Positions 13,755-21,904 of a stretch of 32,135 bases of DNA are shown piece after piece. The DNA lies in NCBI GenBank assembly GCA_017623355.1, contig JAGAPG010000008.1, positions 1-32,135 of the forward strand, in the 5' to 3' direction. The stretch is from Clostridia bacterium. GTDB lineage: Bacteria; Bacillota; Clostridia; Oscillospirales; CAG-272. The notes beneath the pieces were generated by a model. It worked only from the letters and a program-made list of their open reading frames with translations. It did no database searches and was not told the origin of the DNA. Within the stretch, counting starts at the first letter, position 1. Each line of letters begins with the position of its first letter. A program made the translations under genes and the position numbers.

Positions 13755-14735
13755 TTAGTTCAAATGCTTTGAAACGTCAACGTATTCGTGATAAACATCG
13801 CGAACGCCGTTTTCGTCTATTTTTATAACTGTGCCACCGTTGAGATCGGGGTTCCAATAGCATCCCGAGCCTGTTTTTAGCGCGTATGTAAAGCGAACTC
13901 CCTCGTATACGATAGAGAAGTTTGATACATGGTCATGACCGCACAATAGATTTTTCGTGCTGTCAAGCTCCTTGATTACTTCAAAAAAGCCTTCATCGGC
14001 AGGATATGAGGAAATGTCCTCGCGCTTAACGCCAAACGATCCTTCGTATCCCTCGTTCCAGCATTCGGATTTGTAGCTTTCCTCAACGGATATAGATTTA
14101 CAATCAAGCTCGTTTTTGAAGGCTGCATCAAAGGCGTAATGATACGCATAGATGGGGGCGTGAGTTATAAGCATAGTTTCCTTACAGCCAAGAACAGAAA
14201 GAGCCTTTATTTGCTCCTTGTACCACTCTATCTGAGGCGGGAGCACCTTGCCCCAAGCCATAATTTCCTCGCCGTCCTCTTTTGTAAATGGGAGTCTGTC
14301 ATGGGTGTCCATCATAACGATACCCTCAACTATTTTTCCCTCTTCCTCTATTGCAATTACGTAATTTCCTCTGCCAAGCTCCAACGGACCATTTTCATAT
14401 TTGAAGTTTTTATATTGAGAATATATCTCAATGGCATTATCAAGCTTATGTATACCGTGATCCTGATCGTGATTTCCCCAAAGAGGAGACCAGGGAATAC
14501 CGAATGAATCAATGACATCCGACATAGCTCTTTGAGCATCGTAATCTCCGCACCAGGTAAGATCTCCGCTTATCGTAATAAGATCGGGCTTCACTCTTTC
14601 GATAAGAGTATTTAAGGTGTCTAAAATTATATGTCCCTTTTGATTTTTATTTTTCCAATCAGGCTCTTGAAGCTGAAAATCGGTTAGATTAAGTATCGTA
14701 AAATCTTTGTTTTTCTGTTTTTTTAATGTTATCAT
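13755..14735 (-). CDS. Calcineurin-like metallophosphoesterase (Dcr2-like)
   Basis: 326 residues, cytoplasmic. The five metal-binding blocks are in order: LTDFQLQ (about 17-23), ISGDLTW (54-60), GNHDQDHG (86-93), THAPIYAYH (about 191-199) and GHDHVSNF (about 265-272). They would hold two metal ions for phosphoester hydrolysis. The first block is D-x-Q where most of the superfamily has D-x-H; a similar change is known in Dcr2-like branches, so this is probably natural. AGGAGA precedes the ATG. It diverges from the fucosidase gene, each with its own promoter. Substrate unknown; the neighbourhood hints at sugar phosphates, as inference only. Confidence 0.85.
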   Translation of the reverse strand: MITLKKQKNKDFTILNLTDFQLQEPDWKNKNQKGHIILDTLNTLIERVKPDLITISGDLTWCGDYDAQRAMSDVIDSFGIPWSPLWGNHDQDHGIHKLDNAIEIYSQYKNFKYENGPLELGRGNYVIAIEEEGKIVEGIVMMDTHDRLPFTKEDGEEIMAWGKVLPPQIEWYKEQIKALSVLGCKETMLITHAPIYAYHYAFDAAFKNELDCKSISVEESYKSECWNEGYEGSFGVKREDISSYPADEGFFEVIKELDSTKNLLCGHDHVSNFSIVYEGVRFTYALKTGSGCYWNPDLNGGTVIKIDENGVRDVYHEYVDVSKHLN

Positions 14736-14768
14736 AAAGCTCTCCTAAGCATCAAATATACCGTAATA

Positions 14769-14797
14769 ATTATAACAGTTTTTTTCGCTTAAATCAA
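14769..14797 (-). promoter_or_regulatory. Promoter of the phosphoesterase gene
   Basis: Minus strand TTGATT (14792-14797), 17-base spacer, TATAAT (14769-14774) with extended TG. Confidence 0.7.
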
Positions 14798-14816
14798 TAT
14801 AATAATTTCATTTATA

Positions 14817-14845
14817 TTGACTTTGTTTTTTAGATATGATAAAAT
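14817..14845 (+). promoter_or_regulatory. Promoter of the fucosidase gene
   Basis: TTGACT (14817-14822), 17-base spacer, TAAAAT (14840-14845), extended TG at 14837-14838. Confidence 0.7.
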
Positions 14846-14866
14846 TTTAAAAAACAGGAGGCTTTT

Positions 14867-15898
14867 ATGGATAATATAAAATGGTTTAAGGAAGCAGGAT
14901 ACGGACTTATGATTCACTTTGGACTGTATTCGCTTCTTGGCGGAGCATATAAAGGACAAAGATCGGAGCATTATGCTGAATGGATACAATCAGCTTGCGC
15001 GATTCCTAATTCGGAAACCGAAAAGCTTGCGGGAGCTTTTAATCCTATATATTTTGATGCTGAGGAATGGGTTCTCTTTGCTAAGGAATGCGGAATGGAA
15101 TATATAGTAATAACATCGAAGCATCATGAGGGCTTTGCGCTTTTCAAATCTGAAGCAGATAGCTTTAACTGTTACGACGCATCACCCTTCAGAAGAGATA
15201 TTATAAAAGAGCTATCTGAGGCATGCAAGAAGCATGGAATAAAGCTCGGACTTTATTATTCTCAGGATCTTGATTGGCACGAAAGGCACGGAGGCGGATA
15301 TAATTCCGATCCAAATACCTGTGCAGGAGTATCGTGGGATAATTCGTGGGATTTTCCTAATGACGGAACAAAGAATTTTGATATTGTATATAAAAAGAAA
15401 ATGCTCCCGCAAATCAAGGAAATACTCACAAAATACGGCGAGATAAGTCTTATTTGGTTTGATGTTCCTATGACGCTGAATAAAGAGCAAAGTACAGAAA
15501 TTTACGAAACAGTAAAGAAATATCAGCCAAGCTGTCTTGTAAATTCAAGACTCGGAAACGGAAAATACGATTACGTTTCCTTGGGAGATAACGAAATTCC
15601 CGAAAAAATGCCCGAAACAGTAAACGATGATGTTGATTATAACGAAATCGAGGGCTTTAAGCCATCGCCGTACGGTCTTTATGAGTCTGCGTGCACGCTT
15701 AATGATTCTTGGGGATTTTGTACATGGGATAACAATTGGAAAAGCGCTGAAAGCATATACGAAAACAAGAAAAAATTAAATGCGCTTGGAATAAACTATC
15801 TTATTAATATAGGTCCTGATCATCTTGGTAGATTTCCGGTTCAAGCTATTGAGATACTTAAAAAGGTACGAGAGCTTGAAAAAAATGATGAAAAATAA
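14867..15898 (+). CDS. Alpha-L-fucosidase, GH29
   Basis: 343 residues: the GH29 catalytic TIM barrel only, with no C-terminal beta-sandwich or carbohydrate-binding module and no signal peptide. Signatures: GLMIHFGLYSLLGG (13-26), HYAEWIQ (35-41), YIVITSKHHEGFALF (79-93), IKLGLYYSQDLDWH (125-138), and ISLIWFDVP (193-201), with the nucleophile D199. It releases L-fucose from oligosaccharides in the cytoplasm. AGGAGG (14856-14861) lies five bases before the ATG. Own promoter and perfect terminator, so monocistronic. A second, GH151-like fucosidase candidate lies at 3242-5239. Confidence 0.92.
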   Translation: MDNIKWFKEAGYGLMIHFGLYSLLGGAYKGQRSEHYAEWIQSACAIPNSETEKLAGAFNPIYFDAEEWVLFAKECGMEYIVITSKHHEGFALFKSEADSFNCYDASPFRRDIIKELSEACKKHGIKLGLYYSQDLDWHERHGGGYNSDPNTCAGVSWDNSWDFPNDGTKNFDIVYKKKMLPQIKEILTKYGEISLIWFDVPMTLNKEQSTEIYETVKKYQPSCLVNSRLGNGKYDYVSLGDNEIPEKMPETVNDDVDYNEIEGFKPSPYGLYESACTLNDSWGFCTWDNNWKSAESIYENKKKLNALGINYLINIGPDHLGRFPVQAIEILKKVRELEKNDEK

Positions 15899-15914
15899 AG
15901 GACTGTACATAGTA

Positions 15915-15944
15915 AAAAGACACAGAAAATTTTCTGTGTCTTTT
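15915..15944. terminator. Perfect palindromic bidirectional terminator
   Basis: A 15-bp arm AAAAGACACAGAAAA meets its exact complement, between the convergent fucosidase and citrate synthase genes. Confidence 0.9.
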
Positions 15945-15948
15945 GCAT

Positions 15949-17280
15949 TTAATCTTGTAATCTTTTCATAACGCTCATATAAGCAGGACGAATTATCTTA
16001 TTCATTCCGATAAGCTCCTCAATGCGGTGTGCGCTCCAGCCAACTATTCTTGCAATAGCAAAAAGCGGAGTATAAAGCTCAACAGGAATTTCAAGCATTT
16101 CGTAAACGAAGCCGCTGTAAAAATCCACATTAGGACTTACGCCTTTATATATATGACGTTTTGCTGCGATTATCTTCGGCGCTTCATCCTCGATTATCTT
16201 ATAAAGCATAGCTTCCTTGTCCTTACCCTTTTCGTGTGCTAAGGTGTTCACAAAGCCCTTTAAAACACGTTCTCTTGGGTCGGAAACGGAGTATATAGCA
16301 TGTCCCATACCGTATATAAGACCCTTGCCATCAAAGGCTTTACCGTCAACTATTTTTTCAAGATGAGCAACAATCTGTTCTCTGTCGGTGATATCGGTAA
16401 CGTGTTTTTTGATATCCTGTATCATTTCCATTACCTTTATATTAGCTCCGCCGTGCTTAGGTCCTTTAAGAGAGGACATAGCAGCCGCAATAGAGGAATA
16501 GGTATCAGAGCCTGATGATGTGACAACTCGTGTAGTAAATGTGGAGTTGTTTCCGCCGCCGTGCTCCATATGAAGCATCAAAACTACGTCAAGCACCTTG
16601 GCCTCAAGCTTGGTGTATTTTCCGTCAGGACGGAGCATTTTGAGAATATCCTCAGCAGTTGAAAGCTCGGGCAGAGGCCGGTGAATATACATACTTGCAT
16701 CGTTTTCGTAATGATTGTATGCGTGATATCCGTAAACAGCAAGCATAGGAAATACTGAAATAAGCTGTAAGCATTGACGTACGCTATCAAAAAGTGAATT
16801 TGAATTTACGTTTTCGTCATAGGAAGCGAGAGTGAGAATGCTGCGTGTCATTGAGTTCATAATATCCTTTGACGGAGCCTTCATAATAACATCTCTTGTA
16901 AAGTTTGTTGGAAGTGTGCGACACTCACCTATAAGCTCTTTGAACTCGTTTAATTCCTTTTCATTCGGAAGCTCTCCGAAAATCAAGAGATAAGCTGTTT
17001 TTTCAAATCCAAATTCATCGTTTCCAAGATCTTTAATGAGATTTTGTATTCTGTAGCCTCTGTACCAAAGCTCTCCGTCACATGGAACACGTTCACCGTT
17101 AATCTCCTTAAAGGAAGTAACCTCAGATATATTTGTAAGACCGGTAAGAACGCCCTTTCCGTTGATGTCGCGAAGTCCGCGGTAAACACCATAGTCCTTG
17201 AAAAGATTGTCCGAGATGCTGTCATTTTTTATGCATATCTCCGTTTGCTTTTTGGAATATGCGATAATCTTTTCGTTCAT
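15949..17280 (-). CDS. gltA: Citrate synthase
   Basis: 443 residues, type I-like citrate synthase condensing acetyl-CoA and oxaloacetate. Active-site motifs: HMEHGGGNNS (237-246), GPKHGGAN with His276, GMGHAIYSVSDPR with His327, and VDFYSGF with Asp386, the His/His/Asp set needed for catalysis. An N-terminal extension of about 40 residues is normal in clostridial members. AGGAGA precedes the ATG. No other citric-acid-cycle gene is adjacent, which suits anaerobes that run a partial pathway for glutamate synthesis; that is inference. 2-Methylcitrate synthase activity cannot be excluded. Confidence 0.95.
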   Translation of the reverse strand: MNEKIIAYSKKQTEICIKNDSISDNLFKDYGVYRGLRDINGKGVLTGLTNISEVTSFKEINGERVPCDGELWYRGYRIQNLIKDLGNDEFGFEKTAYLLIFGELPNEKELNEFKELIGECRTLPTNFTRDVIMKAPSKDIMNSMTRSILTLASYDENVNSNSLFDSVRQCLQLISVFPMLAVYGYHAYNHYENDASMYIHRPLPELSTAEDILKMLRPDGKYTKLEAKVLDVVLMLHMEHGGGNNSTFTTRVVTSSGSDTYSSIAAAMSSLKGPKHGGANIKVMEMIQDIKKHVTDITDREQIVAHLEKIVDGKAFDGKGLIYGMGHAIYSVSDPRERVLKGFVNTLAHEKGKDKEAMLYKIIEDEAPKIIAAKRHIYKGVSPNVDFYSGFVYEMLEIPVELYTPLFAIARIVGWSAHRIEELIGMNKIIRPAYMSVMKRLQD

Positions 17281-17388
17281 AGTTTTCTCCTTGAATGGTA
17301 TATAATACTTATTCTACCATAAAAAAACGCATTTTTGAAGCCTTTTTTAAATAATTTAATAAAAGAGTTGCGTAAAATTCATTTTTTG

Positions 17389-17417
17389 TTGTAATTTAGG
17401 CGGAAATATGATAAACT
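17389..17417 (+). promoter_or_regulatory. Promoter of the HD-domain gene
   Basis: TTGTAA (17389-17394), 17-base spacer, TAAACT (17412-17417) with extended TG at 17409-17410. Confidence 0.55.
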
Positions 17418-17438
17418 AAAACAAACGGAGGTGCTTTT

Positions 17439-18098
17439 ATGATAACATATAATGATGTAAAAAACGACGAAAAGATAAAAGCATACATAAGAAAGGCTGA
17501 CGAATCGCTGTTAGCTCTCGGCTTTACGGAGCATAGCTTCGCTCATGTAGGACTTGTTTCAGAGCGTGCTGGATATATTTTGGAAGCCTTGGGATATTCT
17601 GAGAAGGATATAGATCTTGTTAAGATAGCAGGTCATCTTCACGATATAGGTAACATCGTAAACAGAAAAGAGCATTCTCAAAGCGGGGCGGTTATGGCTT
17701 TTAGAATTCTTGATAATATGAATATGGATGCCGAGGATATAGCAACTGTCGTAACTGCTATAGGAAATCACGATGAGGGAGATGGGGAAGCAGTTAATGC
17801 GATAGCCGCAGCACTTATAATCGCAGATAAGTCGGATGTTCGTCGAACGAGAGTCAGAAACTCAGATATTATAAATTTTGACATTCACGACAGAGTCAAT
17901 TATTCGGTTATTGAAACGAAGCTTGAGGTCGATGCAAAGGAAAGCACGGTAAAGTTAGAGCTTATTATAGATACTGAGATCAGCTCTGTTATGAATTATT
18001 TTGAAATATTTCTCAAAAGAATGTTAATGTGTCAAAAGGCAGCCGCCAAGCTAAATCTCAGCTTCAAGCTTTTTATAAACGGACAACAGCTTTTATAA
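17439..18098 (+). CDS. HD-domain phosphohydrolase
   Basis: 219 residues. The HD metal site is complete: FAHVGLV (His at about 36), GHLHDIGN (65-72), GNHDE (about 108-112) and IADKSDVRR (about 127-135, supplying the distal Asp). The C-terminal 70 residues are a beta-rich extension (VNYSVIETKLEVDAKESTVKLELIIDTE). HD proteins hydrolyse nucleotides or related phosphates, including cyclic dinucleotides and (p)ppGpp; the substrate here is unknown. AACGGAGGTG lies before the ATG. Stand-alone gene, divergent from citrate synthase. Confidence 0.85.
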   Translation: MITYNDVKNDEKIKAYIRKADESLLALGFTEHSFAHVGLVSERAGYILEALGYSEKDIDLVKIAGHLHDIGNIVNRKEHSQSGAVMAFRILDNMNMDAEDIATVVTAIGNHDEGDGEAVNAIAAALIIADKSDVRRTRVRNSDIINFDIHDRVNYSVIETKLEVDAKESTVKLELIIDTEISSVMNYFEIFLKRMLMCQKAAAKLNLSFKLFINGQQLL

Positions 18099-18114
18099 AC
18101 ATTTATCTAAAAAT

Positions 18115-18141
18115 AAAAACGCCAAAAATTGGCGTTTTTTT
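18115..18141 (+). terminator. Terminator of the HD-domain gene
   Basis: AAAAACGCCAA / TTGGCGTTTTT with an AAA loop and T tail. Confidence 0.9.
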
Positions 18142-18236
18142 CTTTGAAAAAAGATTTTTATCGAAAGACACTGTATATATACATATATGAGCATATGAAA
18201 ATATTATCATTCATAAAAATTAAAGCTTTGCAGGAG

Positions 18237-18268
18237 AAAAAACAACACTCGCCAAAAGACGAGTGTTG
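18237..18268 (-). terminator. Terminator of the rplM-rpsI operon
   Basis: CAACACTCG (18243-18251) and CGAGTGTTG (18260-18268); on the minus strand the stem is followed by TTTTTT. Confidence 0.85.
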
Positions 18269-18285
18269 AAAAAATATGAAATGGA

Positions 18286-18687
18286 TTATCTCTTTGAGAA
18301 CTGAGGAGCGCGACGAGCAGCCTTGAGACCGTACTTCTTTCTTTCCTTCATACGAGGGTCACGAGTGAGAAGTCCGGCAGCCTTGAGAGCGCCTCTGTAT
18401 GTTTCGTCAGCGAGAACCAAAGCTCTTGCAATACCGTGACGGATAGCGCCGGCTTGACCGGAGATACCGCCGCCAACAACGTTAGCAACTACGTCAAACT
18501 TGCCCATAGTATCTGTAACGTCGAAAGCTTGATTTATGATGAGCTTAAGTGTTTCAAGACCGAAATATTCGTCAATGTCCTTACCGTTGATAGTTATAGA
18601 ACCTGTACCGGGATAAAGACGAACTCTTGCAACTGATTTTTTTCTTCTACCTGTTCCGTAGAAATAAGGTTTAGCACTTGTGTACAT
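18286..18687 (-). CDS. rpsI: 30S ribosomal protein S9
   Basis: 133 residues, the usual length. Recognisable S9 segments: [19 protein letters not shown] (9-27), [11 protein letters not shown] (33-43), [20 protein letters not shown] (72-91), and the basic tail [27 protein letters not shown], whose terminal SKR contacts P-site tRNA in the ribosome. Paired with rplM upstream, 22 bases away, the near-universal L13-S9 operon. AAAGGA lies about 12 bases before the ATG. Confidence 0.98.
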   Translation of the reverse strand: MYTSAKPYFYGTGRRKKSVARVRLYPGTGSITINGKDIDEYFGLETLKLIINQAFDVTDTMGKFDVVANVVGGGISGQAGAIRHGIARALVLADETYRGALKAAGLLTRDPRMKERKKYGLKAARRAPQFSKR

Positions 18688-18709
18688 ATTCTTCTATATC
18701 CTTTCCTGA

Positions 18710-19138
18710 TTATTTAACTTCGTAAGCGATAGGAGCTTGAGCCTGTTGCTTGTGCTCGCTACCTGCGTATACCTTAAGTCTTGTGATAGATTTGTCTCCG
18801 ATAGAGTTGTGGGGAAGCATACCCTTAACTGCGAGCTTCATAGCGAGCTCGGGACGAGTAGCCATAAGGGTCTTATATTGAACTTCCTTAAGACCGCCGA
18901 TATAACCGGAGTGACGGCGATAGTACTTTTGCTCAAGCTTTTTACCTGTAAGAATAGCTTTTGAAGCATTAATGATTATAACGAATTCACCGCAGTCAGC
19001 GTGAGGTGTGAATTCGGGACGGTGCTTACCTCTCAAAATGTTAGCAGCAGCAACGGCTGTCTTACCAAGAGGCTTGTTAGCAGCGTCAATAACATACCAT
19101 TTTCTTTCAATGGTGTTGTTAGCCATAAAAGTTGACAT
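18710..19138 (-). CDS. rplM: 50S ribosomal protein L13
   Basis: 142 residues from the ATG at 19136-19138, which follows GGAGG by eight bases; the frame is open to 19210, but that would run into the promoter. L13 segments: [37 protein letters not shown] near the start, then [19 protein letters not shown] and the [24 protein letters not shown] tail. It assembles early on 23S rRNA. First gene of the rplM-rpsI operon. Confidence 0.97.
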   Translation of the reverse strand: MSTFMANNTIERKWYVIDAANKPLGKTAVAAANILRGKHRPEFTPHADCGEFVIIINASKAILTGKKLEQKYYRRHSGYIGGLKEVQYKTLMATRPELAMKLAVKGMLPHNSIGDKSITRLKVYAGSEHKQQAQAPIAYEVK

Positions 19139-19181
19139 TTTAAATTCCTCCAAATAGTTTAGATCTTTGTTTTGCTTAGGT

Positions 19182-19210
19182 ATTATAACATTTTGGATAG
19201 TTTGTGTCAA
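19182..19210 (-). promoter_or_regulatory. Perfect consensus promoter of rplM-rpsI
   Basis: Minus strand TTGACA (19205-19210), 17-base spacer, TATAAT (19182-19187). The leader is only about 40 bases, too short for the structured L13 leader found in some Firmicutes. Confidence 0.9.
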
Positions 19211-19240
19211 TAGGTTTTTGAAAAAAATTTATAAAAATAA

Positions 19241-19279
19241 AGGTTTTACGGTGAAATCTCTCAAAATCTCGTAAAACCT
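19241..19279 (-). terminator. Hairpin after the 5-FCL gene, probable terminator
   Basis: AGGTTTTACG (19241-19250) and CGTAAAACCT (19270-19279) form a perfect 10-bp stem with a 19-base loop; downstream on the minus strand is a T-rich stretch. The end of the ftsK-tmk chain. Confidence 0.6.
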
Positions 19280-19367
19280 CATTTTTTCTCTTGTTTTCTC
19301 GATAAAAATTTTAAATTATTTTCGGCTCGAAAATTACATTTAATAAGTATAAAGGATTATATAAGTA

Positions 19368-19967
19368 TTATTTTTCTATTTTAAGCTGTTTTATACCGCT
19401 TTCTGTTATCATTATATCACAATGAAGATCAAATCTTCCTCTCGGGAGCTTATCAGTTATGAGGGAATTGAATGTGAATCCTATCGTAGAGCCTCTAAAA
19501 ACATTCAAAAATTTATCATAATATCCCTTGCCGTATCCGAGACGGTATCCGAAAACATCAAATGCGATACCCGGAACAAAGCATACAGCAACACCGGGTG
19601 TATTTTCGGGATCATATACGGGCAAAGAGGATTTCGGCTCTCTTATACCGTATGCGCCTATTTCGAAATCATCAAACGAGCTGATAAAATGGAACTTCAT
19701 AGTGCGATCCTCTGTATTGCAACGGGGAAAAGCAATTTTTTTGCCTTGCTCAAGCGCAGCCTTAGCAAGAGGCATAACATCAATTTCGGATTTTATAGGA
19801 GCATAGAGAAGGATAATATCTGCGTGTCTGAAGCTTACGAGATTTTTGGCGCAATTGCATATTTTTTCACTATACAGAGCACGATCCTCAAAAGGAATAG
19901 AATCACGCTTTGCGGAGAATTCTTTTCTTATAGCATCCTTTTCTCGCTTTATAGGTGTGACTGACAT
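19368..19967 (-). CDS. 5-Formyltetrahydrofolate cyclo-ligase
   Basis: 199 residues. Converts 5-formyl-THF to 5,10-methenyl-THF with ATP, recycling a stable folate form. Signatures: IRKEFSAKRDSIP (13-25), KKIAFPRCNTEDRTMKF (76-92), and PGIAFDVFGYRLGYGKGYYD (132-151), where the G-Y-G-K-G-Y-Y-D block binds substrate and nucleotide. AAGGAGG lies six bases before the ATG. Last gene of the minus-strand chain, nine bases after the DJ-1 gene. Confidence 0.93.
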   Translation of the reverse strand: MSVTPIKREKDAIRKEFSAKRDSIPFEDRALYSEKICNCAKNLVSFRHADIILLYAPIKSEIDVMPLAKAALEQGKKIAFPRCNTEDRTMKFHFISSFDDFEIGAYGIREPKSSLPVYDPENTPGVAVCFVPGIAFDVFGYRLGYGKGYYDKFLNVFRGSTIGFTFNSLITDKLPRGRFDLHCDIMITESGIKQLKIEK

Positions 19968-19976
19968 ATTTCCTCC

Positions 19977-20519
19977 TTAATTAAGAATAATAGCTTTTTT
20001 CATCTTATCCGAAGCTTCGGGAGAGGAAAGAGCCTTTAATATTTCAAGAGCAAATTCATGCGCAGAGCCCATAGCGCGTGCGGTTATTATATTGCCGTCG
20101 CGTACGCATCCGCAATTTTGTATCTCAGCTCCTGCAAGCTCGTTTTCAAAGCCGGGGAAGCAGGTGGCTTTTTTGCCCTTCAGGATTCCGCGCTTTCCGA
20201 GTATAAAGGGAGCAGCGCAGATAGCGCAAATGAATTTATTATTTTTATGTGCGATTTCAATAAAATTTGACACAGCTTCGCTATCATCAAGATTGTATGC
20301 GCCCGGAAGACCACCGGGCAAAATTATCATATCAAAATCATCGTTTGCCGAAAGCTCTTGAATAGCGATATCGCATATAACGGGAATTTTGTGCGATCCT
20401 GTGGCTGTTTTGCCGGTGACACCAACGGTTTTTATATTAATAGAAGCGCGTCTTAAAATATCAAGCGTATAAAGGGCCTCAATTTCCTCAAATCCGTCAG
20501 CTAAAAATAAGTATACCAT
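19977..20519 (-). CDS. DJ-1/PfpI family protein (YajL/ThiJ branch)
   Basis: 180 residues from the ATG at 20517-20519, preceded by AGGAGG; the frame extends upstream, but that part overlaps the GNAT gene and precedes the conserved MVYLFLADGFEEIEA start. Signatures: the conserved Glu in DGFEEIEA, MIILPGGLPGAYNL (about 70-83), and the nucleophile elbow FICAICAAPFILG with the reactive Cys (about residue 100). Members act as deglycase/chaperone-like or redox-sensing proteins; the exact activity is debated. Eight bases separate it from the GNAT gene upstream. Confidence 0.9.
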   Translation of the reverse strand: MVYLFLADGFEEIEALYTLDILRRASINIKTVGVTGKTATGSHKIPVICDIAIQELSANDDFDMIILPGGLPGAYNLDDSEAVSNFIEIAHKNNKFICAICAAPFILGKRGILKGKKATCFPGFENELAGAEIQNCGCVRDGNIITARAMGSAHEFALEILKALSSPEASDKMKKAIILN

Positions 20520-20527
20520 TTTTCCTC

Positions 20528-21235
20528 CTATATCTCGAACAGCAGATCGCAAAGAGTGCCATTCGGAAAAACAAAATTTTCATCAGTTATCATAACGAGA
20601 GCCTTTTCACAGGCCTTATAAGCTGTTCCGCTAATAGAAGCAAAGACGCACTCCTCACCTTTAAAAACGCAATACCCCGATGCTGTGTCTGAAAAAGCAT
20701 ATTTTACATTCAAGCCATCAAGGCTTAATTTAAACACTGTAAAGGGCTTTATAATAGTATCATTTTCAAGATGCAAGCCATAAAGCCTTTGAAAATCGCC
20801 GTCGAAATCTTCAAAATAAACATCACAGGGTGTGATTATTTGGGTGCTTTCACCGGTTAGAGAGATAGCGCCGTAGCAGATGTTTGTAAATCCGAGCCTT
20901 TTATAATAGGAAAAGAGTCCTTTTTCGGCGGGTACTGTGAGAATAAATGAATATCCGCCTTTTACACAATACTCTTTTATATAATTAATAAGAGCGCTTG
21001 CGTATCCTTTGCCACGCATATTTGTATTTACGCATACGGCGTATAAATAAGCGCCTGAAAAACCGTTTACAGATACGTCAAAAAGGCAAGCTCCGCCACA
21101 AAAAGCATCACCGTCATAAACCGAAACGACGGTGGATGTGTCGCAAATTTGAGAAATAAACTCCTCTCTATCGCCAAAGACCTCAAAATAAAGTTTTTCG
21201 TAAAGCGGATTTTTTCCAATCTTGAAGGTTATCAA
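20528..21235 (-). CDS. GNAT-family N-acetyltransferase
   Basis: 235 residues. The N-terminal 145 hold a GNAT domain: LYAVCVNTNMRGKGYASALINYI (63-85), with the R-x-x-G-x-A-type acetyl-CoA loop RGKGYA, and FSYYKRLGFTNI (107-118). The remaining 90 residues are a small beta-rich C-terminal domain of unknown role. The start is TTG at 21233-21235, overlapping the tmk stop as TTGA; AGAGGTG lies eight or nine bases before it. Acceptor substrate unknown. Translationally coupled to tmk. Confidence 0.85.
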   Translation of the reverse strand: MITFKIGKNPLYEKLYFEVFGDREEFISQICDTSTVVSVYDGDAFCGGACLFDVSVNGFSGAYLYAVCVNTNMRGKGYASALINYIKEYCVKGGYSFILTVPAEKGLFSYYKRLGFTNICYGAISLTGESTQIITPCDVYFEDFDGDFQRLYGLHLENDTIIKPFTVFKLSLDGLNVKYAFSDTASGYCVFKGEECVFASISGTAYKACEKALVMITDENFVFPNGTLCDLLFEI

Positions 21236-21894
21236 ATTTTTGACACCTCTTTGTAAATTTCTTCTGCAATATCCTCGCGAGTACGCATTTGCTCGCCATT
21301 ATAGCACTTTATTTTTTTCCAACCAAGTGTCTCGCAAGAGAATAGAGCGGCATCATAGCATTTGTTCATGTATTCGGTATCTGTTTCGTGGATATCCATT
21401 TTCCTGCCTGTTTCATCGCTTCTTGATCTTACGAGTGCGAGAGAAATTTCAGGACAAACCTCAAGATATATAACGGCATCAGGCTTTGGCAGACCGAGCT
21501 TTGAGAATTCAAAATCCCAAAGCCAATCAAGAAATTCGCTCCACTGTTCGCTTGGAAGCTTGGAAAGCTGATGCACCGCATTAGCAGATGTATATCTGTT
21601 AGCGATAACATAAGTGTCGGGATCTAAAATATCATTTATCCAGTCGGTCTTGTAGCTTATATATCTGTCGCAGGCAAAAAACATTGATGCAGAATACGCA
21701 TTTGTATCCGACGGCTTTTTACCAAGCTTTCCGTCAAGATACATTCTGACGAAAATAGAAGAATCGTTTTCGTACATTGGAAAAGAGATCTCGCGTACCT
21801 TTTTACCCTCACTTTTGAGCCTTTTAATAAGTATTTCCGTTTGAGTACCCTTTCCTGAGCCGTCAAGCCCGTCAATAGCTATAAATTTTCCCAT
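21232..21894 (-). CDS. tmk: Thymidylate kinase
   Basis: 220 residues. Phosphorylates dTMP to dTDP. P-loop GLDGSGKGTQ (9-18), FACDRYISY with the DR motif (about 73-81), and the C-terminal CYNGE stretch. The first residues MGKFIAIDGLDGSGKGTQTE are typical of clostridial Tmk. GGAG lies before the ATG. Ten bases downstream of ftsK and overlapping the GNAT gene, so part of one transcription unit. Confidence 0.93.
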   Translation of the reverse strand: MGKFIAIDGLDGSGKGTQTEILIKRLKSEGKKVREISFPMYENDSSIFVRMYLDGKLGKKPSDTNAYSASMFFACDRYISYKTDWINDILDPDTYVIANRYTSANAVHQLSKLPSEQWSEFLDWLWDFEFSKLGLPKPDAVIYLEVCPEISLALVRSRSDETGRKMDIHETDTEYMNKCYDAALFSCETLGWKKIKCYNGEQMRTREDIAEEIYKEVSKI

Positions 21895-21904
21895 AAAAAC
21901 TCCA

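Noticed and set aside
19139-19210. Longer L13 start and an L13 leader RNA
   Set aside because: The upstream part of the frame overlaps the perfect promoter, and the remaining leader of about 40 bases is too short for the known leader.
20520-20552. Upstream start of the DJ-1 gene
   Set aside because: It overlaps the GNAT gene and lacks a ribosome binding site, whereas the ATG at 20519 follows AGGAGG.
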